Counted from the first letter of the stretch, positions 1 to 7,609 are shown. The stretch is 64,000 bases of DNA from an uncultured Clostridia bacterium (GCA_904420095.1 CAJFUB010000043.1:1-64000), one strand, 5' to 3'. Translations and numbers: made by a program. The notes: generated from the letters alone by a model not told the origin.

Positions 1-1
1 A

Positions 2-322
2 ATCTGCAAGTCTTCGGATTTAGTTGATATACAAAAATATATCAACGATGTATTGGAACTAAGAGGGTTTAATTCTCAAAGTGCGCAAGATAAAATGCTC
101 CTTTTAACTGAAGAAATTGGCGAATTGGCAAAAGCAGTTCGAAAATCAGCTACGTCAATGCCTATTGATTATGAGAAAATGCAAAACTACGATACAGTCG
201 AGAGCGAAGTTGCAGATGTATTTATCGTTTTATTGTCATTATGCAATGTTTTAAAGATCGATATTTATGAGGCTTTCATAGCAAAAGAGAAAGAAAATAC
301 AGAAAGGGCATGGAATCCATAA
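2..322 (+). CDS. MazG-like nucleotide pyrophosphohydrolase, 5' partial
   Basis: The frame is open to the left window edge (106 codons visible), so the true start lies outside; a TTG at 53 is internal and not a convincing start. MazG-type enzymes hydrolyse nucleoside triphosphates to monophosphates and pyrophosphate and form all-alpha dimers. The typical acidic motifs are visible: TEEIGELAKAV (EExxE) early and SEVADVFIVLL (ExxD) about 35 residues later, both metal ligands in the family. The C-terminus ends soon after the second helix, as expected for a short MazG-like protein rather than full MazG. A hairpin terminator follows at 383-415. Confidence 0.8.
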   Translation: MCKSSDLVDIQKYINDVLELRGFNSQSAQDKMLLLTEEIGELAKAVRKSATSMPIDYEKMQNYDTVESEVADVFIVLLSLCNVLKIDIYEAFIAKEKENTERAWNP

Positions 323-382
323 TGTAGTCAACAATATTTTTAACTTATTTCCAAATGAATAAAATAAGCATTTTAATAAGAG

Positions 383-415
383 AAGGCAAAGCCCATGGTT
401 GACGCTTTGCCTTTT
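383..415 (+). terminator. Hairpin terminator after the MazG-like gene
   Basis: A perfect 10-bp inverted repeat (AAGGCAAAGC at 383-392, GCTTTGCCTT at 404-413) with an 11-nt loop ends in a short T run on the plus strand. It lies between the MazG-like gene and the convergent gene at 460-1122. In the other direction the T run is poor, so it serves mainly the plus strand. Confidence 0.65.
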
Positions 416-459
416 CGTATCCTGTCTTTGATGTTTTTTCTTCTAAGGGTGTAAAACGA

Positions 460-1122
460 TTATTTCCTCTGATGCTTTCGTGCAACTAAGACTGCAACAA
501 TGATTCCGACTGCTGCGACTGCTGCAATACTAATCCAGATTATCCAAACAGGAGCATTTTCTTCCTCTGCATGATTGGAAGCATCTGTTGGCTGAAGAGT
601 CGGTTGTTTTGTAGGCTGATGTGTAGGTAACAGTGTTTTTTCGATTTCTGTCGTCTGCGTAGATTCAGCTTCCGGAGTAGCTGTAGGAGGCAAAGTTGGC
701 GTAGGTGTTGGAGTAGGGGTAGGCGTCGCTACAATTTCCTTTACCTCAAAATAAACCGGTTCGACAAAAACCTCGTTGTGTTCATCAAAAACTACGGCAC
801 AATATGTTCCGGGATCCAATTTGTTATGCTCTCCCCAATTAATTTCTTTCTCCCATTCTGGATCGGTGGGTACCCACTCATAGATAATGTAATCATTATC
901 GTCGCCAGTATAGATGATAGGATCGCCAGCTTTAATAACAGCAATTGTTCCCAGTTTATGTATGAAACCATATGTGTGGAGAGTTACTACTCCGGTATTT
1001 TCATCTACCGACACTTCTAATCTGGTTTTTTCTTCTCCGAAAGAAACAGTAGTAAAGAGGCAGATACAAATTGCAGTACAACATATTAGTTTTGTTATAA
1101 TTCCTTTCATTGGCTTCACCAT
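460..1122 (-). CDS. Secreted Pro/Thr-rich protein with C-terminal membrane anchor
   Basis: Function is not recognised. The 220-residue product has an N-terminal signal peptide (hydrophobic core KLICCTAICICLFTTVSFG, about residues 11-29), an extracytoplasmic region of about 100 residues with many aromatic and acidic residues, then a low-complexity stalk of TP repeats (about residues 132-180). It ends in a transmembrane helix (WIIWISIAAVAAVGIIVAVLVA) and a short basic tail. This layout is that of a wall-spanning surface protein held by a C-terminal helix; there is no LPXTG sorting signal. A promoter lies just upstream at 1146-1174. Neighbours are island genes and give no functional hint. Confidence 0.6.
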   Translation of the reverse strand: MVKPMKGIITKLICCTAICICLFTTVSFGEEKTRLEVSVDENTGVVTLHTYGFIHKLGTIAVIKAGDPIIYTGDDNDYIIYEWVPTDPEWEKEINWGEHNKLDPGTYCAVVFDEHNEVFVEPVYFEVKEIVATPTPTPTPTPTLPPTATPEAESTQTTEIEKTLLPTHQPTKQPTLQPTDASNHAEEENAPVWIIWISIAAVAAVGIIVAVLVARKHQRK

Positions 1123-1145
1123 TTTTAAAGATTACCTGTGAATAA

Positions 1146-1174
1146 ATTATAAATGAATTATCATTTAAGAGCAA
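1146..1174 (-). promoter_or_regulatory. Candidate sigma-A promoter for the surface-protein gene
   Basis: Read on the minus strand: -35 TTGCTC, 17-nt spacer, -10 TATAAT. The gene start at 1122 is about 24 nt downstream of the -10 box. Confidence 0.5.
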
Positions 1175-1264
1175 CCAGAAGTTTTAATATGGAGCTCTGC
1201 TTTTTGCAATTCCTTTTTATGATAATAGATTTTTGCATCAATTTTCTTCAAAAAATCCGATTAA

Positions 1265-1602
1265 TCACTCTGTGTCATTCAGTGACATATCCAACAAGGC
1301 TGTAATCTGATCTCTCCGCCCGTAAATTACTGCCGTAACCCATACAGTTACCTTTTCTTCGTCAATTAAATAGTAACAAGAAAATTCTTTACGAGCATTT
1401 TCCGAATTCCTTTTGTGCGGTACGGTTCTTCCTCCGTAAAGGGATCTCTTGAGGGCATAAAAACCAGCTTCCCAATTTCATATTGCAAAATATCTGCCCA
1501 TTTTCATGCAATTTCTGGCTCCAACAGAATTTTGGAGAGATACTGCACCGTTTCTTCAATTGGCTCAATTGCCTGTGCGGTCAGTTTCACTTCGTACCGC
1601 AT
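1265..1602 (-). pseudogene. RelE/ParE-type toxin, broken by a nonsense codon and a frameshift
   Basis: The frame starts with ATG at 1602, two nucleotides past the antitoxin stop, as expected for the toxin of a RelBE-type pair. It opens MRYEVKLTAQAIEPIEETVQ, reaches an in-frame TGA at 1504-1506 after about 33 codons, then continues with readable toxin-like sequence (KGIRKMLVKNFLV). Near 1371-1378 one nucleotide must be skipped to continue into YYLIDEEKVTVWVTAVIYGR and on to the natural stop at 1265. The YYLIDE and VxAVIYGRRD blocks are typical of RelE-family mRNA interferases. Two separate lesions make sequencing error unlikely. The toxin should be inactive. Confidence 0.8.
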
Positions 1603-1604
1603 TC

Positions 1605-1901
1605 TCAAATACCCTCTCGGATTTTGGTAAAAGCTTCATCAATGGACAGCCCTTCGCCAGACTTCGCCTGATTATATCCTTTTTCCATCATTGCATCGAA
1701 CTGTCCGTCAGCTAAGCCGTCTCTTGTGGGAAGTTTTGGTAAAGCGAGGGAATACGGAACGCTGCCCGTCATAATGATTTGCCGATACAGGGTATCAATC
1801 AGCACCGAAACAGGAAGTCCGATTTTATCCAAAATCTCTTCCGCCTGCTGTTTGATTTCCGGTTGAACACGAGCTGTTACGTTTGCGCTTTTTCTCGCCA
1901 T
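1605..1901 (-). CDS. RelB/DinJ-family antitoxin
   Basis: A 98-residue protein beginning MARKSANVTARVQPEIKQQA, the ribbon-helix-helix N-terminus typical of RelB/DinJ antitoxins that bind DNA as dimers; the C-terminal half would wrap the toxin. Start chosen at ATG 1901 because an AGGAAG ribosome site lies 9 nt upstream; the in-frame codon at 1910 would touch that site. The toxin frame begins 2 nt after this gene's stop but is broken. An almost perfect palindrome (1937-1965) sits just upstream and is a likely autoregulatory operator. The antitoxin itself is intact, so it is now an orphan here. Confidence 0.8.
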   Translation of the reverse strand: MARKSANVTARVQPEIKQQAEEILDKIGLPVSVLIDTLYRQIIMTGSVPYSLALPKLPTRDGLADGQFDAMMEKGYNQAKSGEGLSIDEAFTKIREGI

Positions 1902-1936
1902 CACAAGCACCTTCCTTTCACTTTTTACAGTATGCC

Positions 1937-1965
1937 ATATTGTATCGCAATTTGCAATACAATAT
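1937..1965 (-). promoter_or_regulatory. Palindromic operator upstream of the antitoxin
   Basis: Two 14-nt arms (1937-1950 and 1952-1965) around one central base, with a single mismatch. Its position about 35 nt before the antitoxin start fits the autoregulatory site bound by a ribbon-helix-helix antitoxin. Confidence 0.6.
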
Positions 1966-2000
1966 GCAGGATTGTCCGGAAATTTACTGATGTATTTTTC

Positions 2001-2292
2001 TTAAAGGGAATAACAACCAAATATTCTATTAACAAAAAGCTGAAGAACGGTTATACAACGTATGACTGGGTAAAAAGGCAAAAATGCTTTCCCGCCTTTT
2101 GTATGAGAACACTTAGCGGTGAAAATAAAATCACTGCCGAGGAAATTGAGTTCTTAAAGGCAAAGGATTGCAAAATCGGTTTGGTTATTCGTGGATATGC
2201 ACCTTTGGTCTTGCAGTACTACTACCTTTGATTTTATTGTGGTAGAAGACGTATATGCCAAGGATCAAACGGTTCTTGAAAATATGTGGTAA
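2001..2292 (+). pseudogene. Remnant of a glycoside-hydrolase-like (DUF1906 type) protein
   Basis: An open stretch without a proper start contains KKLKNGYTTYDWVKRQKCFP, then KITAEEIEFLKAKDCKIGLV and ends at a TGA at 2229-2231. A further piece (DFIVVEDVYAKDQTVLENMW) runs in another frame to a TAA at 2290. The block with a charged helix followed by LKAKDCKIGLVIR resembles the GH25-related TIM-barrel family DUF1906, where the equivalent reads roughly 'E.. .LKs.G.ki.piy'. No start codon, loss of the N-terminus and a frame change show decay. The family assignment is tentative. Confidence 0.45.
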
Positions 2293-2309
2293 AGGAGGTA
2301 TGATAAAAA

Positions 2310-3172
2310 ATGAACAAGAAACAGTATAATAATGTATAATAAAACACATTAAAACACGAACAGACAGAAGATTCCATTAGTACTGTAAGAGCTATATCTG
2401 ACAATAGGGATATTGCATTGCCGCAAGGTGATATTAAGACTGTTTATGAAACTATCAAAACTGATAACCATATGGGTTGGAAGTCTTGCACTATGCAGGA
2501 AGCACAAGCTGCGGCTGACCGGGGTGTATCTGCCATTGGCATCAGCAAAGACAGAATTGTAGTTCTTTCAGCAAACAATGAGGAACAACCTGTAGAACAA
2601 ACTGCATCGGTAATGACACTCGATGAAAACGCTTCCGCTTTTGCAGCGGAAGGTATGCGATATTATTCGTATAGTTGTGGCGGTAACGTTGATATTGGCA
2701 ACTATAACGATAGAGATACATACGAATTAGTTCAAACTTTCGGTTTTATGAATGAGGTCGCAATGCTAATCCGTATGACGATACCACAACCCCCGATTTT
2801 GCTCATATGCAAATAACCTTATCGGCACGGTTGGCTTATAAATTAGATTTAGATGGTTTTGCATCAAATATTGGCACATTCTCGTCAGCTGAAAACGTAT
2901 CGTATTTAGCTGGTTGGTTAGGAGACGCCACATTAAAAAACGACGACGGAGTTACAACTTTTGGCAATGACGATTATTGTGCAGATTTAGATGCGGAGAA
3001 TATCTATAGAAAAATCATTCAGTGATATTCGTCTGTCAATGCGATTAACTCTTATTATTCTAATTTGTCGACATGCTGCAACAGGGCTGATATATTTCTA
3101 AATCATATTAGTTATAAGGTTGTTAAAGAAAAAGTTTTCTATGAGCTGATTGATAAAAAGCTCTTGTCCTGA
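2310..3172 (+). pseudogene. Decayed gene of unknown function (nonsense codons and a frameshift)
   Basis: A strong ribosome site (AAAGGAGGT) precedes ATG 2310, but after nine codons (MNKKQYNNV) there are two consecutive TAA codons. The same frame continues with NTLKHEQTEDSISTVRA and runs to about 2757. There one nucleotide slips, and the sequence continues in another frame as NANPYDDTTTPDFAHMQ up to a TGA at 3023-3025. Beyond it the frame is open again (YSSVNAINSYYSNLS) until TGA 3170-3172. The reassembled product of roughly 285 residues would have a GWKSCTMQEAQAAADRG block that loosely recalls wall-hydrolase domains, but I do not recognise the family. Three lesions mean it is not expressed as one protein. 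Confidence 0.65.
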
Positions 3173-3261
3173 TACGTATGATTTTTTGAAGAGTTTGCAA
3201 AACAGACTGCCTTATATTGCAAATTATTAATAATATTTTTATCAAAAAAGGGGCTACCATA

Positions 3262-3675
3262 GTGAAACAAGTTATCAGAATTATTTTTATAGCGGTATTT
3301 TTTGTGACTATTCTTTTTGGGGGCTTGATTTTATTAAATCAACCGAATGACGATATTCTAAATAATAAGATGGATTGTATTGTGGCTATTTTGATGTTGA
3401 CCCCGGTTTTGATTACAGAAATTGAAATTTACAGTATATGCATTTATGGATTTACAAAAGAAAAAAATAAAACAATAACATTTTTAAAAATCCTCTCATT
3501 GGCTATAGCATTATTGTTTTTTGGATTTTTTACGCTTTCGTTTTATACTGCAACAAACAAAATTGAAACAATATTACTTGTTGTTTTTTTGGTATATGTA
3601 TTATTAAAGCTGTTGCTGTTGGTATTTCAAAAAAGATTTGAAATTCAAAAAGTCGCAAAAACCATTTTGCCATAG
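3262..3675 (+). CDS. Small membrane protein of unknown function
   Basis: Not recognised. The 137-residue product is almost entirely hydrophobic, with four predicted transmembrane helices (about residues 5-27, 42-63, 75-95 and 102-122) and a short basic C-terminal tail. I chose GTG 3262 because an AAAGGGG ribosome site precedes it by 7-8 nt; an upstream in-frame TTG at 3217 has none. The coding sequence is very AT-rich, in line with the rest of the island and unlike genes after 4.2 kb. A hairpin follows its stop at 3679-3706. Confidence 0.5.
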   Translation: MKQVIRIIFIAVFFVTILFGGLILLNQPNDDILNNKMDCIVAILMLTPVLITEIEIYSICIYGFTKEKNKTITFLKILSLAIALLFFGFFTLSFYTATNKIETILLVVFLVYVLLKLLLLVFQKRFEIQKVAKTILP

Positions 3676-3678
3676 CAC

Positions 3679-3706
3679 CAGGACGGATGCAAAAGCATCT
3701 GTCCTG
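3679..3706 (+). terminator. Hairpin after the small membrane protein gene
   Basis: A 12-bp stem with one G-T pair (CAGGACGGATGC / GCATCTGTCCTG) around an AAAA loop starts 3 nt after the stop codon. The T run after it is interrupted, so termination may be weak. Confidence 0.5.
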
Positions 3707-3801
3707 ATGTTTACTTAATGATATGCCGCAAATCATGCCAAAATCATTTTCGATGAATTAGCGGTATTACTTTCCTTCTTACTATTTAAATAAACAGTTT
3801 T

Positions 3802-3833
3802 CCGCCTGCATTTTAATCATGCAGGCGGTTTTT
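3802..3833 (+). terminator. Strong rho-independent terminator
   Basis: A perfect 10-bp stem (CCGCCTGCAT / ATGCAGGCGG) around a short AT-rich loop is followed by five T on the plus strand. With the hairpin at 3679 it closes the island's plus-strand transcription. The region 3676-3991 otherwise holds no gene that I can support. Confidence 0.75.
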
Positions 3834-3930
3834 CATTTTAAAAAGTCCTTTCAATCTTATATTGAAAGAACGATGGCAGTACAGGAGAGGCCTTCCATAC
3901 TGCCACAAGCAAAGACTTATTTAACATCTT

Positions 3931-3980
3931 TAAAAAAAACAACAAACCCGAACGTTTCACCGATTGGTAAAAGGTTCGGG
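3931..3980 (-). terminator. Terminator of the tRNA-Leu gene
   Basis: Read on the minus strand, a 7-bp stem (CCCGAAC / GTTCGGG) with additional inner pairing is followed by a T-rich tract ending in eight T. It begins 11 nt after the CCA end of the tRNA. Confidence 0.65.
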
Positions 3981-3991
3981 CTTGAATGCTT

Positions 3992-4078
3992 TGGTGCGGA
4001 TAGCAGGACTTGAACCTGTACGAGGGAACCCTCACTAGTACCTGAAACTAGCGCGTCTGCCAATTCCGCCATATCCGC
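3992..4078 (-). tRNA. tRNA-Leu (anticodon CAG)
   Basis: The 87-nt minus-strand sequence folds as a class II tRNA. The acceptor stem is GCGGATA/TATCCGC with encoded A-CCA, the anticodon stem CTAGT/ACTAG closes the loop TTCAGGT (anticodon CAG), there is a long variable arm (GAGGG/CCCTC), and the T-arm reads AGGTTCAAGTCCT. The CCA is encoded. It reads CUG leucine codons. A near-consensus promoter (4090-4118) lies 11 nt upstream and a terminator follows. Confidence 0.96.
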
Positions 4079-4089
4079 ACGGCGTGTAT

Positions 4090-4118
4090 ATGATAGTCAA
4101 AAAAGACCGGCTTGTCAA
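4090..4118 (-). promoter_or_regulatory. Promoter of tRNA-Leu
   Basis: On the minus strand: -35 TTGACA, 17-nt spacer, -10 TATCAT, with the tRNA 5' end 11 nt downstream of the -10 box. This is close to sigma-A consensus, as usual for stable RNA genes. Confidence 0.8.
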
Positions 4119-4152
4119 GCCCGGTTTTAATAAAATTTCAAAAACCCTCCGT

Positions 4153-4181
4153 TTGCCATGCTTCCCCGATCCGCGTATAAT
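4153..4181 (+). promoter_or_regulatory. Promoter of the GNAT gene
   Basis: -35 TTGCCA, 17-nt spacer, -10 TATAAT, ending 25 nt before the GNAT start at 4207. Confidence 0.65.
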
Positions 4182-4206
4182 TAACAGCGCAGAAGGAGTG
4201 CTGTGT

Positions 4207-5019
4207 ATGGCGGAAATCATGCAGTATCAGAAAAAACGCGACGACAATCCGGCTTTCCGGGAAGCGCTTCGTAAAATATGGCTTTCCGGCTTTGACGACG
4301 CGCCCGGTTATTTTGATTTTTTTTACGAGAAGAGGGTGCGGACAGGACAAGCCGAAATTTTCTGCGCCCTGTCCGGCGCGCAGGCAGTGGGAGCCGCGTA
4401 TTTTCTGCCCGCAGAAATCCGCCGCCCCGGCGTGACGCCGCAAAAGGCATATTACGGCTACGCCTTTGCCATTTTACCGGAGTACAGAGGAACGGGCATA
4501 TACCAGAAGCTGGCGCATGCCTTCTTCCGGTTTGCGGACGCGGAAAAAGCCGGAATCCTTTTCTGCCCGGAGAACGAAAAGCTGCTCCGATACTATACCG
4601 CAAACGGCACCGTTCAGAATTATATCGCGCAGCAGGCAGTATTTTCGGAGGCCGCGTTTGCACGGATGACCGCCGCCGGCGCGCTCCGCGAGCTCCTGCC
4701 GGAAGAATCGGAGCTCTACGGGGAAATTCGTGACGCCGCTTTTCAGGAAAATGACTTTTTACGCTGGGATACGGACGCAGTAAAATACGCGCTGGAAGAA
4801 AACCGTTACTGCGGCGGCTTCTGTAAAATATGGAACATCGCCGGCAAAAATTATCTTCTTTTCGGGAAAAAAGAGAAGGACGGATCCGTTCGGATCAGCG
4901 AAACGACGCTTCCGCCTTGTTTTCTGATCCGAAACGGCGCAAGGCTGTCGGAGAAGCCGCTCGTGACGTACGGAATCCTCCCCGCTCCGCGCGGCAGAGC
5001 CGGGCTGCTGCTGGACTAG
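4207..5019 (+). CDS. GNAT-family N-acetyltransferase
   Basis: A 270-residue protein whose residues 75-115 carry the acetyl-CoA binding core: a beta strand (YYGYAFAILPEY) then RGTGIYQKLAHAFFRFA, the Q/RxxGxG/A loop of GNAT enzymes followed by the pyrophosphate-binding helix. It should transfer an acetyl group from acetyl-CoA to an amine; the acceptor cannot be read from the sequence. The C-terminal 130 residues form an extra domain, as in longer two-domain GNAT members. Start ATG 4207 is preceded by AAGGAG at 8 nt; upstream in-frame codons back to 4084 overlap the promoter. It is the first gene of the GC-richer backbone. Confidence 0.8.
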   Translation: MAEIMQYQKKRDDNPAFREALRKIWLSGFDDAPGYFDFFYEKRVRTGQAEIFCALSGAQAVGAAYFLPAEIRRPGVTPQKAYYGYAFAILPEYRGTGIYQKLAHAFFRFADAEKAGILFCPENEKLLRYYTANGTVQNYIAQQAVFSEAAFARMTAAGALRELLPEESELYGEIRDAAFQENDFLRWDTDAVKYALEENRYCGGFCKIWNIAGKNYLLFGKKEKDGSVRISETTLPPCFLIRNGARLSEKPLVTYGILPAPRGRAGLLLD

Positions 5020-5024
5020 CCGAA

Positions 5025-5053
5025 TTGACAAAACACCCGTTCCGTTATACTAT
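5025..5053 (+). promoter_or_regulatory. Promoter of the dlt-like wall operon
   Basis: TTGACA at 5025-5030 with TACTAT at 5048-5053 (17-nt spacer) or TATACT at 5046-5051 (15-nt spacer). It lies just after the GNAT stop and 38 nt before the lipoprotein start, so the six genes to 12818 probably share it. Confidence 0.6.
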
Positions 5054-5090
5054 AAGAGCGTTAATCCTCAGTCAGACAGGAGCATGTCTC

Positions 5091-6056
5091 ATGCAGAATA
5101 CATACGCGAGAAAAGCAGGAAAAATCCGCAAAAGAGCCGCAGCGTTTCTGATCGCTGCCCTTTTGGCCGGTACGGCAGGCTGCGGAGAAAATCCAGCGCC
5201 CGGCCAGGGCGTACCCTCCGCTTCCGCGGAGGCCTCGGCCGCGCCCGTCTCAGGCGCAGCGCCAACCGCCGTTTCCACGCCCACCCCGCCGCCGGATCCG
5301 ACGCCTACTCCCGTTCCCGACTTCGATCCTCCCGTACTCACGGGCGTCGTAAACAGGCAGTTTTACGTCGGAGAAGGAATTTCGTACCTGAAAGGCGTTA
5401 CCGCAGTGGACGCAGTCGACGGAGAAGTGGAAGTCACCGTAGACCGCTCCAAAGTGGATCCGAAAACGCCGGGCGAATACGAAGTCACATATACGGCGCG
5501 CGACAAAGCCGGTAACGAAACCTCCATGACGGCGGTCATCACGCTCAGCGAGGTCAAAATCACGGAGGAGCAGCTTGACGAGGCTGCGGATCAGGTGCTC
5601 GCGGAAATTATCACCGAAGAAATGACAATGGAGGAAAAAGCGTGGGAAATTTATAAATATGTGAATACCCACGTCAGATACTGGGATTCCTCCGATAAGA
5701 AGGACTGGCGCGCAGAAGCCTACCGGGGCATTACGGAGGGCTGGGGCGACTGTTTTACCTATTTCTCCGTCAGTCAGATTCTGCTTACAAAGATCGGCGC
5801 GGAAATTCTTCCCGTTGAACGCGTCGGCGGCGTTTCGCGCCATTACTGGCATATTATCAATCTGGGCGGAGGCTGGTATCACTTCGACGCCTGCATCCAC
5901 ATTCCGAAGTTTGTTTCCTTCATGCGGACAGATGCGGAGCTCGACGCGTTTGCCGCAACGCAGAGGCCCGGATATAATTACTATACTTACGACAAAACAA
6001 AATATCCGGAAGTATCCACGGTTCCCTTTGAATGGGACCGGTCCTCCATGGAATAA
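5091..6056 (+). CDS. Transglutaminase-like lipoprotein with Ig-like domain
   Basis: A 321-residue predicted lipoprotein: signal peptide with lipobox GTAGC (lipidated Cys31), a Pro/Ala/Thr-rich linker (about 32-80), an Ig-like domain (about 82-153, with the TPGEYEVTYTARDKAGN strand typical of DUF5011), then a transglutaminase-like core. The papain-type triad is visible: Cys221 in GWGDCFTYF, His254 in RHYWHIIN, Asp267 in WYHFDAC. Such domains act as amidases, peptidases or cross-linking enzymes outside the cell. Start ATG 5091 has CAGGAG at 8 nt; an ATG at 5084 is out of frame. It opens the dlt-like operon, 17 nt before dltA, suggesting a wall-related role, but the substrate is unknown. Confidence 0.8.
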   Translation: MQNTYARKAGKIRKRAAAFLIAALLAGTAGCGENPAPGQGVPSASAEASAAPVSGAAPTAVSTPTPPPDPTPTPVPDFDPPVLTGVVNRQFYVGEGISYLKGVTAVDAVDGEVEVTVDRSKVDPKTPGEYEVTYTARDKAGNETSMTAVITLSEVKITEEQLDEAADQVLAEIITEEMTMEEKAWEIYKYVNTHVRYWDSSDKKDWRAEAYRGITEGWGDCFTYFSVSQILLTKIGAEILPVERVGGVSRHYWHIINLGGGWYHFDACIHIPKFVSFMRTDAELDAFAATQRPGYNYYTYDKTKYPEVSTVPFEWDRSSME

Positions 6057-6073
6057 AGAAAGGAGGAAGCAGC

Positions 6074-7606
6074 GTGAACCGAATCAGCGTTCTTTCCTAC
6101 CTTGACGAAACATATTTAAAATATCCTGACAAAACCGCCTTTTTTTCAGAGGCCGGAAATATGACCTTTCTGCAGCTCTATCAATATTCCCGCTCCGCCG
6201 GGAGCTATCTGGCCGACTCTGGATATTACAGAAAGCCAATTGTGGTTTTTATGCGGAAATCTTCCGAAATGATCGCCGCCTTTCTCGGCGTCGTCAGAGG
6301 GGGCTGCTATTATGTACCGATCGATGAGGAAATGCCGGAGCACCGCATCGCTTTAATTTTCGAAACGCTCAGACCTGAGCTCGTCATCTGCGACGGCACG
6401 ACGGCGCGCGCTGCACAGGAGCTTCAAAGCTCCGCCGCCGCGCCGTTCCGGATCGTAAACAGTACGGAGCTTCGCGGCTATCCGGTCAACGAGCCGGCGC
6501 TCGCGGCCGTAGAGGAAAAAGCCATCGATACGGATCCGATCTATATCGTGTTTACCTCCGGCTCCACGGGGATTCCAAAGGGCGTCGTTGCCTGTCACCG
6601 CTCCGTGATCGATTATATCGAAAACCTTTCGGAAATCCTGCAGATTTCTGACGACACCGTGTTCGGGAACCAGGCGCCGCTTTATGTGGACGCCTGTCTG
6701 AAAGAAATTTATCCCACTCTGAAATACGGCGCCTCGACCTATCTGATTCCGAAACAGCTTTTTATGTTTCCGGTAAAACTCGTAGAATATTTAAACGAGC
6801 ATCAAATCAACACGATTTGCTGGGTCGTGCCGGCGCTCACCCTGATATCGAGTCTCGGCACATTTAAAACGGTCGTGCCGGAAGCTCTGCGGACCGTTGC
6901 GTTCGGCAGCGAGGTTTTTCCGGTCAAGCAGTTCAATCTTTGGAAACGGCAGCTTCCAAAGACGCGCTTCATTAATCTTTACGGTCCTACGGAGGCGACC
7001 GGCATGTCGTGCTATTACGAGGCAACGCGGGAATTCGGCCCGGAGGAGGCGATCCCGATTGGCAGGCCCTTTCGGAACACAGAGATCCTGCTCCTGGACG
7101 AGGAAAATAAGCCCGCCGCGCCGGGACAGGCCGGAGAAATCTGTATTCGCGGCACCTCTCTTACGCTTGGGTATTACAGAGATTTTGCGCGGACGGACGC
7201 ATCATTCGTTCAGAATCCGCTGAACGATTCGTATCATGAGCTGATTTACCGGACGGGGGATCTCGGTCGGTATAATGAACGCGGCGAACTGATGTTCCTG
7301 TCACGCAAAGATTATCAGATCAAGCATATGGGCCACCGCATCGAGCTCGGAGAAATTGAAATGCTCGCAAACAGGAGCGCGGGAGTAGAATGCTCCTGCT
7401 GTATTTTCGACAAGGAGCGGAGCAAAATCATTTTATATTACGTCGGTGCCGCCGAGGAATCGGCTTTGCTTGCGGAACTAAAATCACGCCTGCCGCGCTA
7501 TATGCTGCCGGGCGCGATCCGGCGCATATCCGCCGTTCCTCTTACGGCGAACGGTAAAATAGACAGACTCGCGCTGATGGCACTTTATCAGCAGGAAGGA
7601 AATTGA
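6074..7606 (+). CDS. dltA: DltA-like amino-acid adenylating enzyme
   Basis: A 510-residue adenylate-forming enzyme that should activate an amino acid (D-alanine in classic DltA) with ATP and load it onto the carrier protein encoded next door. The ATP loop is YIVFTSGSTGIPKG (157-170), with NLYGPTEATG (301-310), TGDLGRY and the C-terminal catalytic lysine in NGKIDR. Asp206 fits the residue that binds the substrate amino group. By my alignment from memory, the pocket Cys that favours D-Ala in Bacillus DltA is Ser259 here, so the substrate is less certain. GTG 6074 is chosen because AAAGGAGG lies 7 nt upstream. It is followed within 3 nt by dltC. Confidence 0.82.
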   Translation: MNRISVLSYLDETYLKYPDKTAFFSEAGNMTFLQLYQYSRSAGSYLADSGYYRKPIVVFMRKSSEMIAAFLGVVRGGCYYVPIDEEMPEHRIALIFETLRPELVICDGTTARAAQELQSSAAAPFRIVNSTELRGYPVNEPALAAVEEKAIDTDPIYIVFTSGSTGIPKGVVACHRSVIDYIENLSEILQISDDTVFGNQAPLYVDACLKEIYPTLKYGASTYLIPKQLFMFPVKLVEYLNEHQINTICWVVPALTLISSLGTFKTVVPEALRTVAFGSEVFPVKQFNLWKRQLPKTRFINLYGPTEATGMSCYYEATREFGPEEAIPIGRPFRNTEILLLDEENKPAAPGQAGEICIRGTSLTLGYYRDFARTDASFVQNPLNDSYHELIYRTGDLGRYNERGELMFLSRKDYQIKHMGHRIELGEIEMLANRSAGVECSCCIFDKERSKIILYYVGAAEESALLAELKSRLPRYMLPGAIRRISAVPLTANGKIDRLALMALYQQEGN

Positions 7607-7609
7607 TTT

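Larger units (their letters stand above)
1..3991. other. AT-rich accessory island next to tRNA-Leu
   Basis: This stretch is visibly richer in A and T than everything after 4.1 kb, and all the clearly broken genes of the window lie in it. It ends at the 3' end of the tRNA-Leu gene (3992-4078, minus strand), and the tRNA 3' end points into the island. Integrative elements commonly use tRNA 3' ends as attachment sites. No integrase or second copy of the tRNA end is visible, so the other boundary must lie left of the window. That this is an acquired, decaying element is an inference from composition, position and gene content. Confidence 0.55.

Noticed and set aside
660-740. Short tandem repeat in the surface-protein gene as possible CRISPR or regulatory repeat
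   Set aside because: It encodes a TP-rich stalk in frame; the repeat unit is a few bases and there are no spacers. No CRISPR array was seen anywhere in the window.
2310-3172. Stop-codon recoding (for example selenocysteine or alternative code) to explain readable sequence across stops
   Set aside because: The stops are TAA TAA and TGA and there is also a frame change; no SECIS-like structure is evident. Simple decay explains it better.
3992-4020. A second copy of the tRNA-Leu 3' end as attachment site inside the island
   Set aside because: I found no repeat of this segment in the window; the other end, if any, lies further left.
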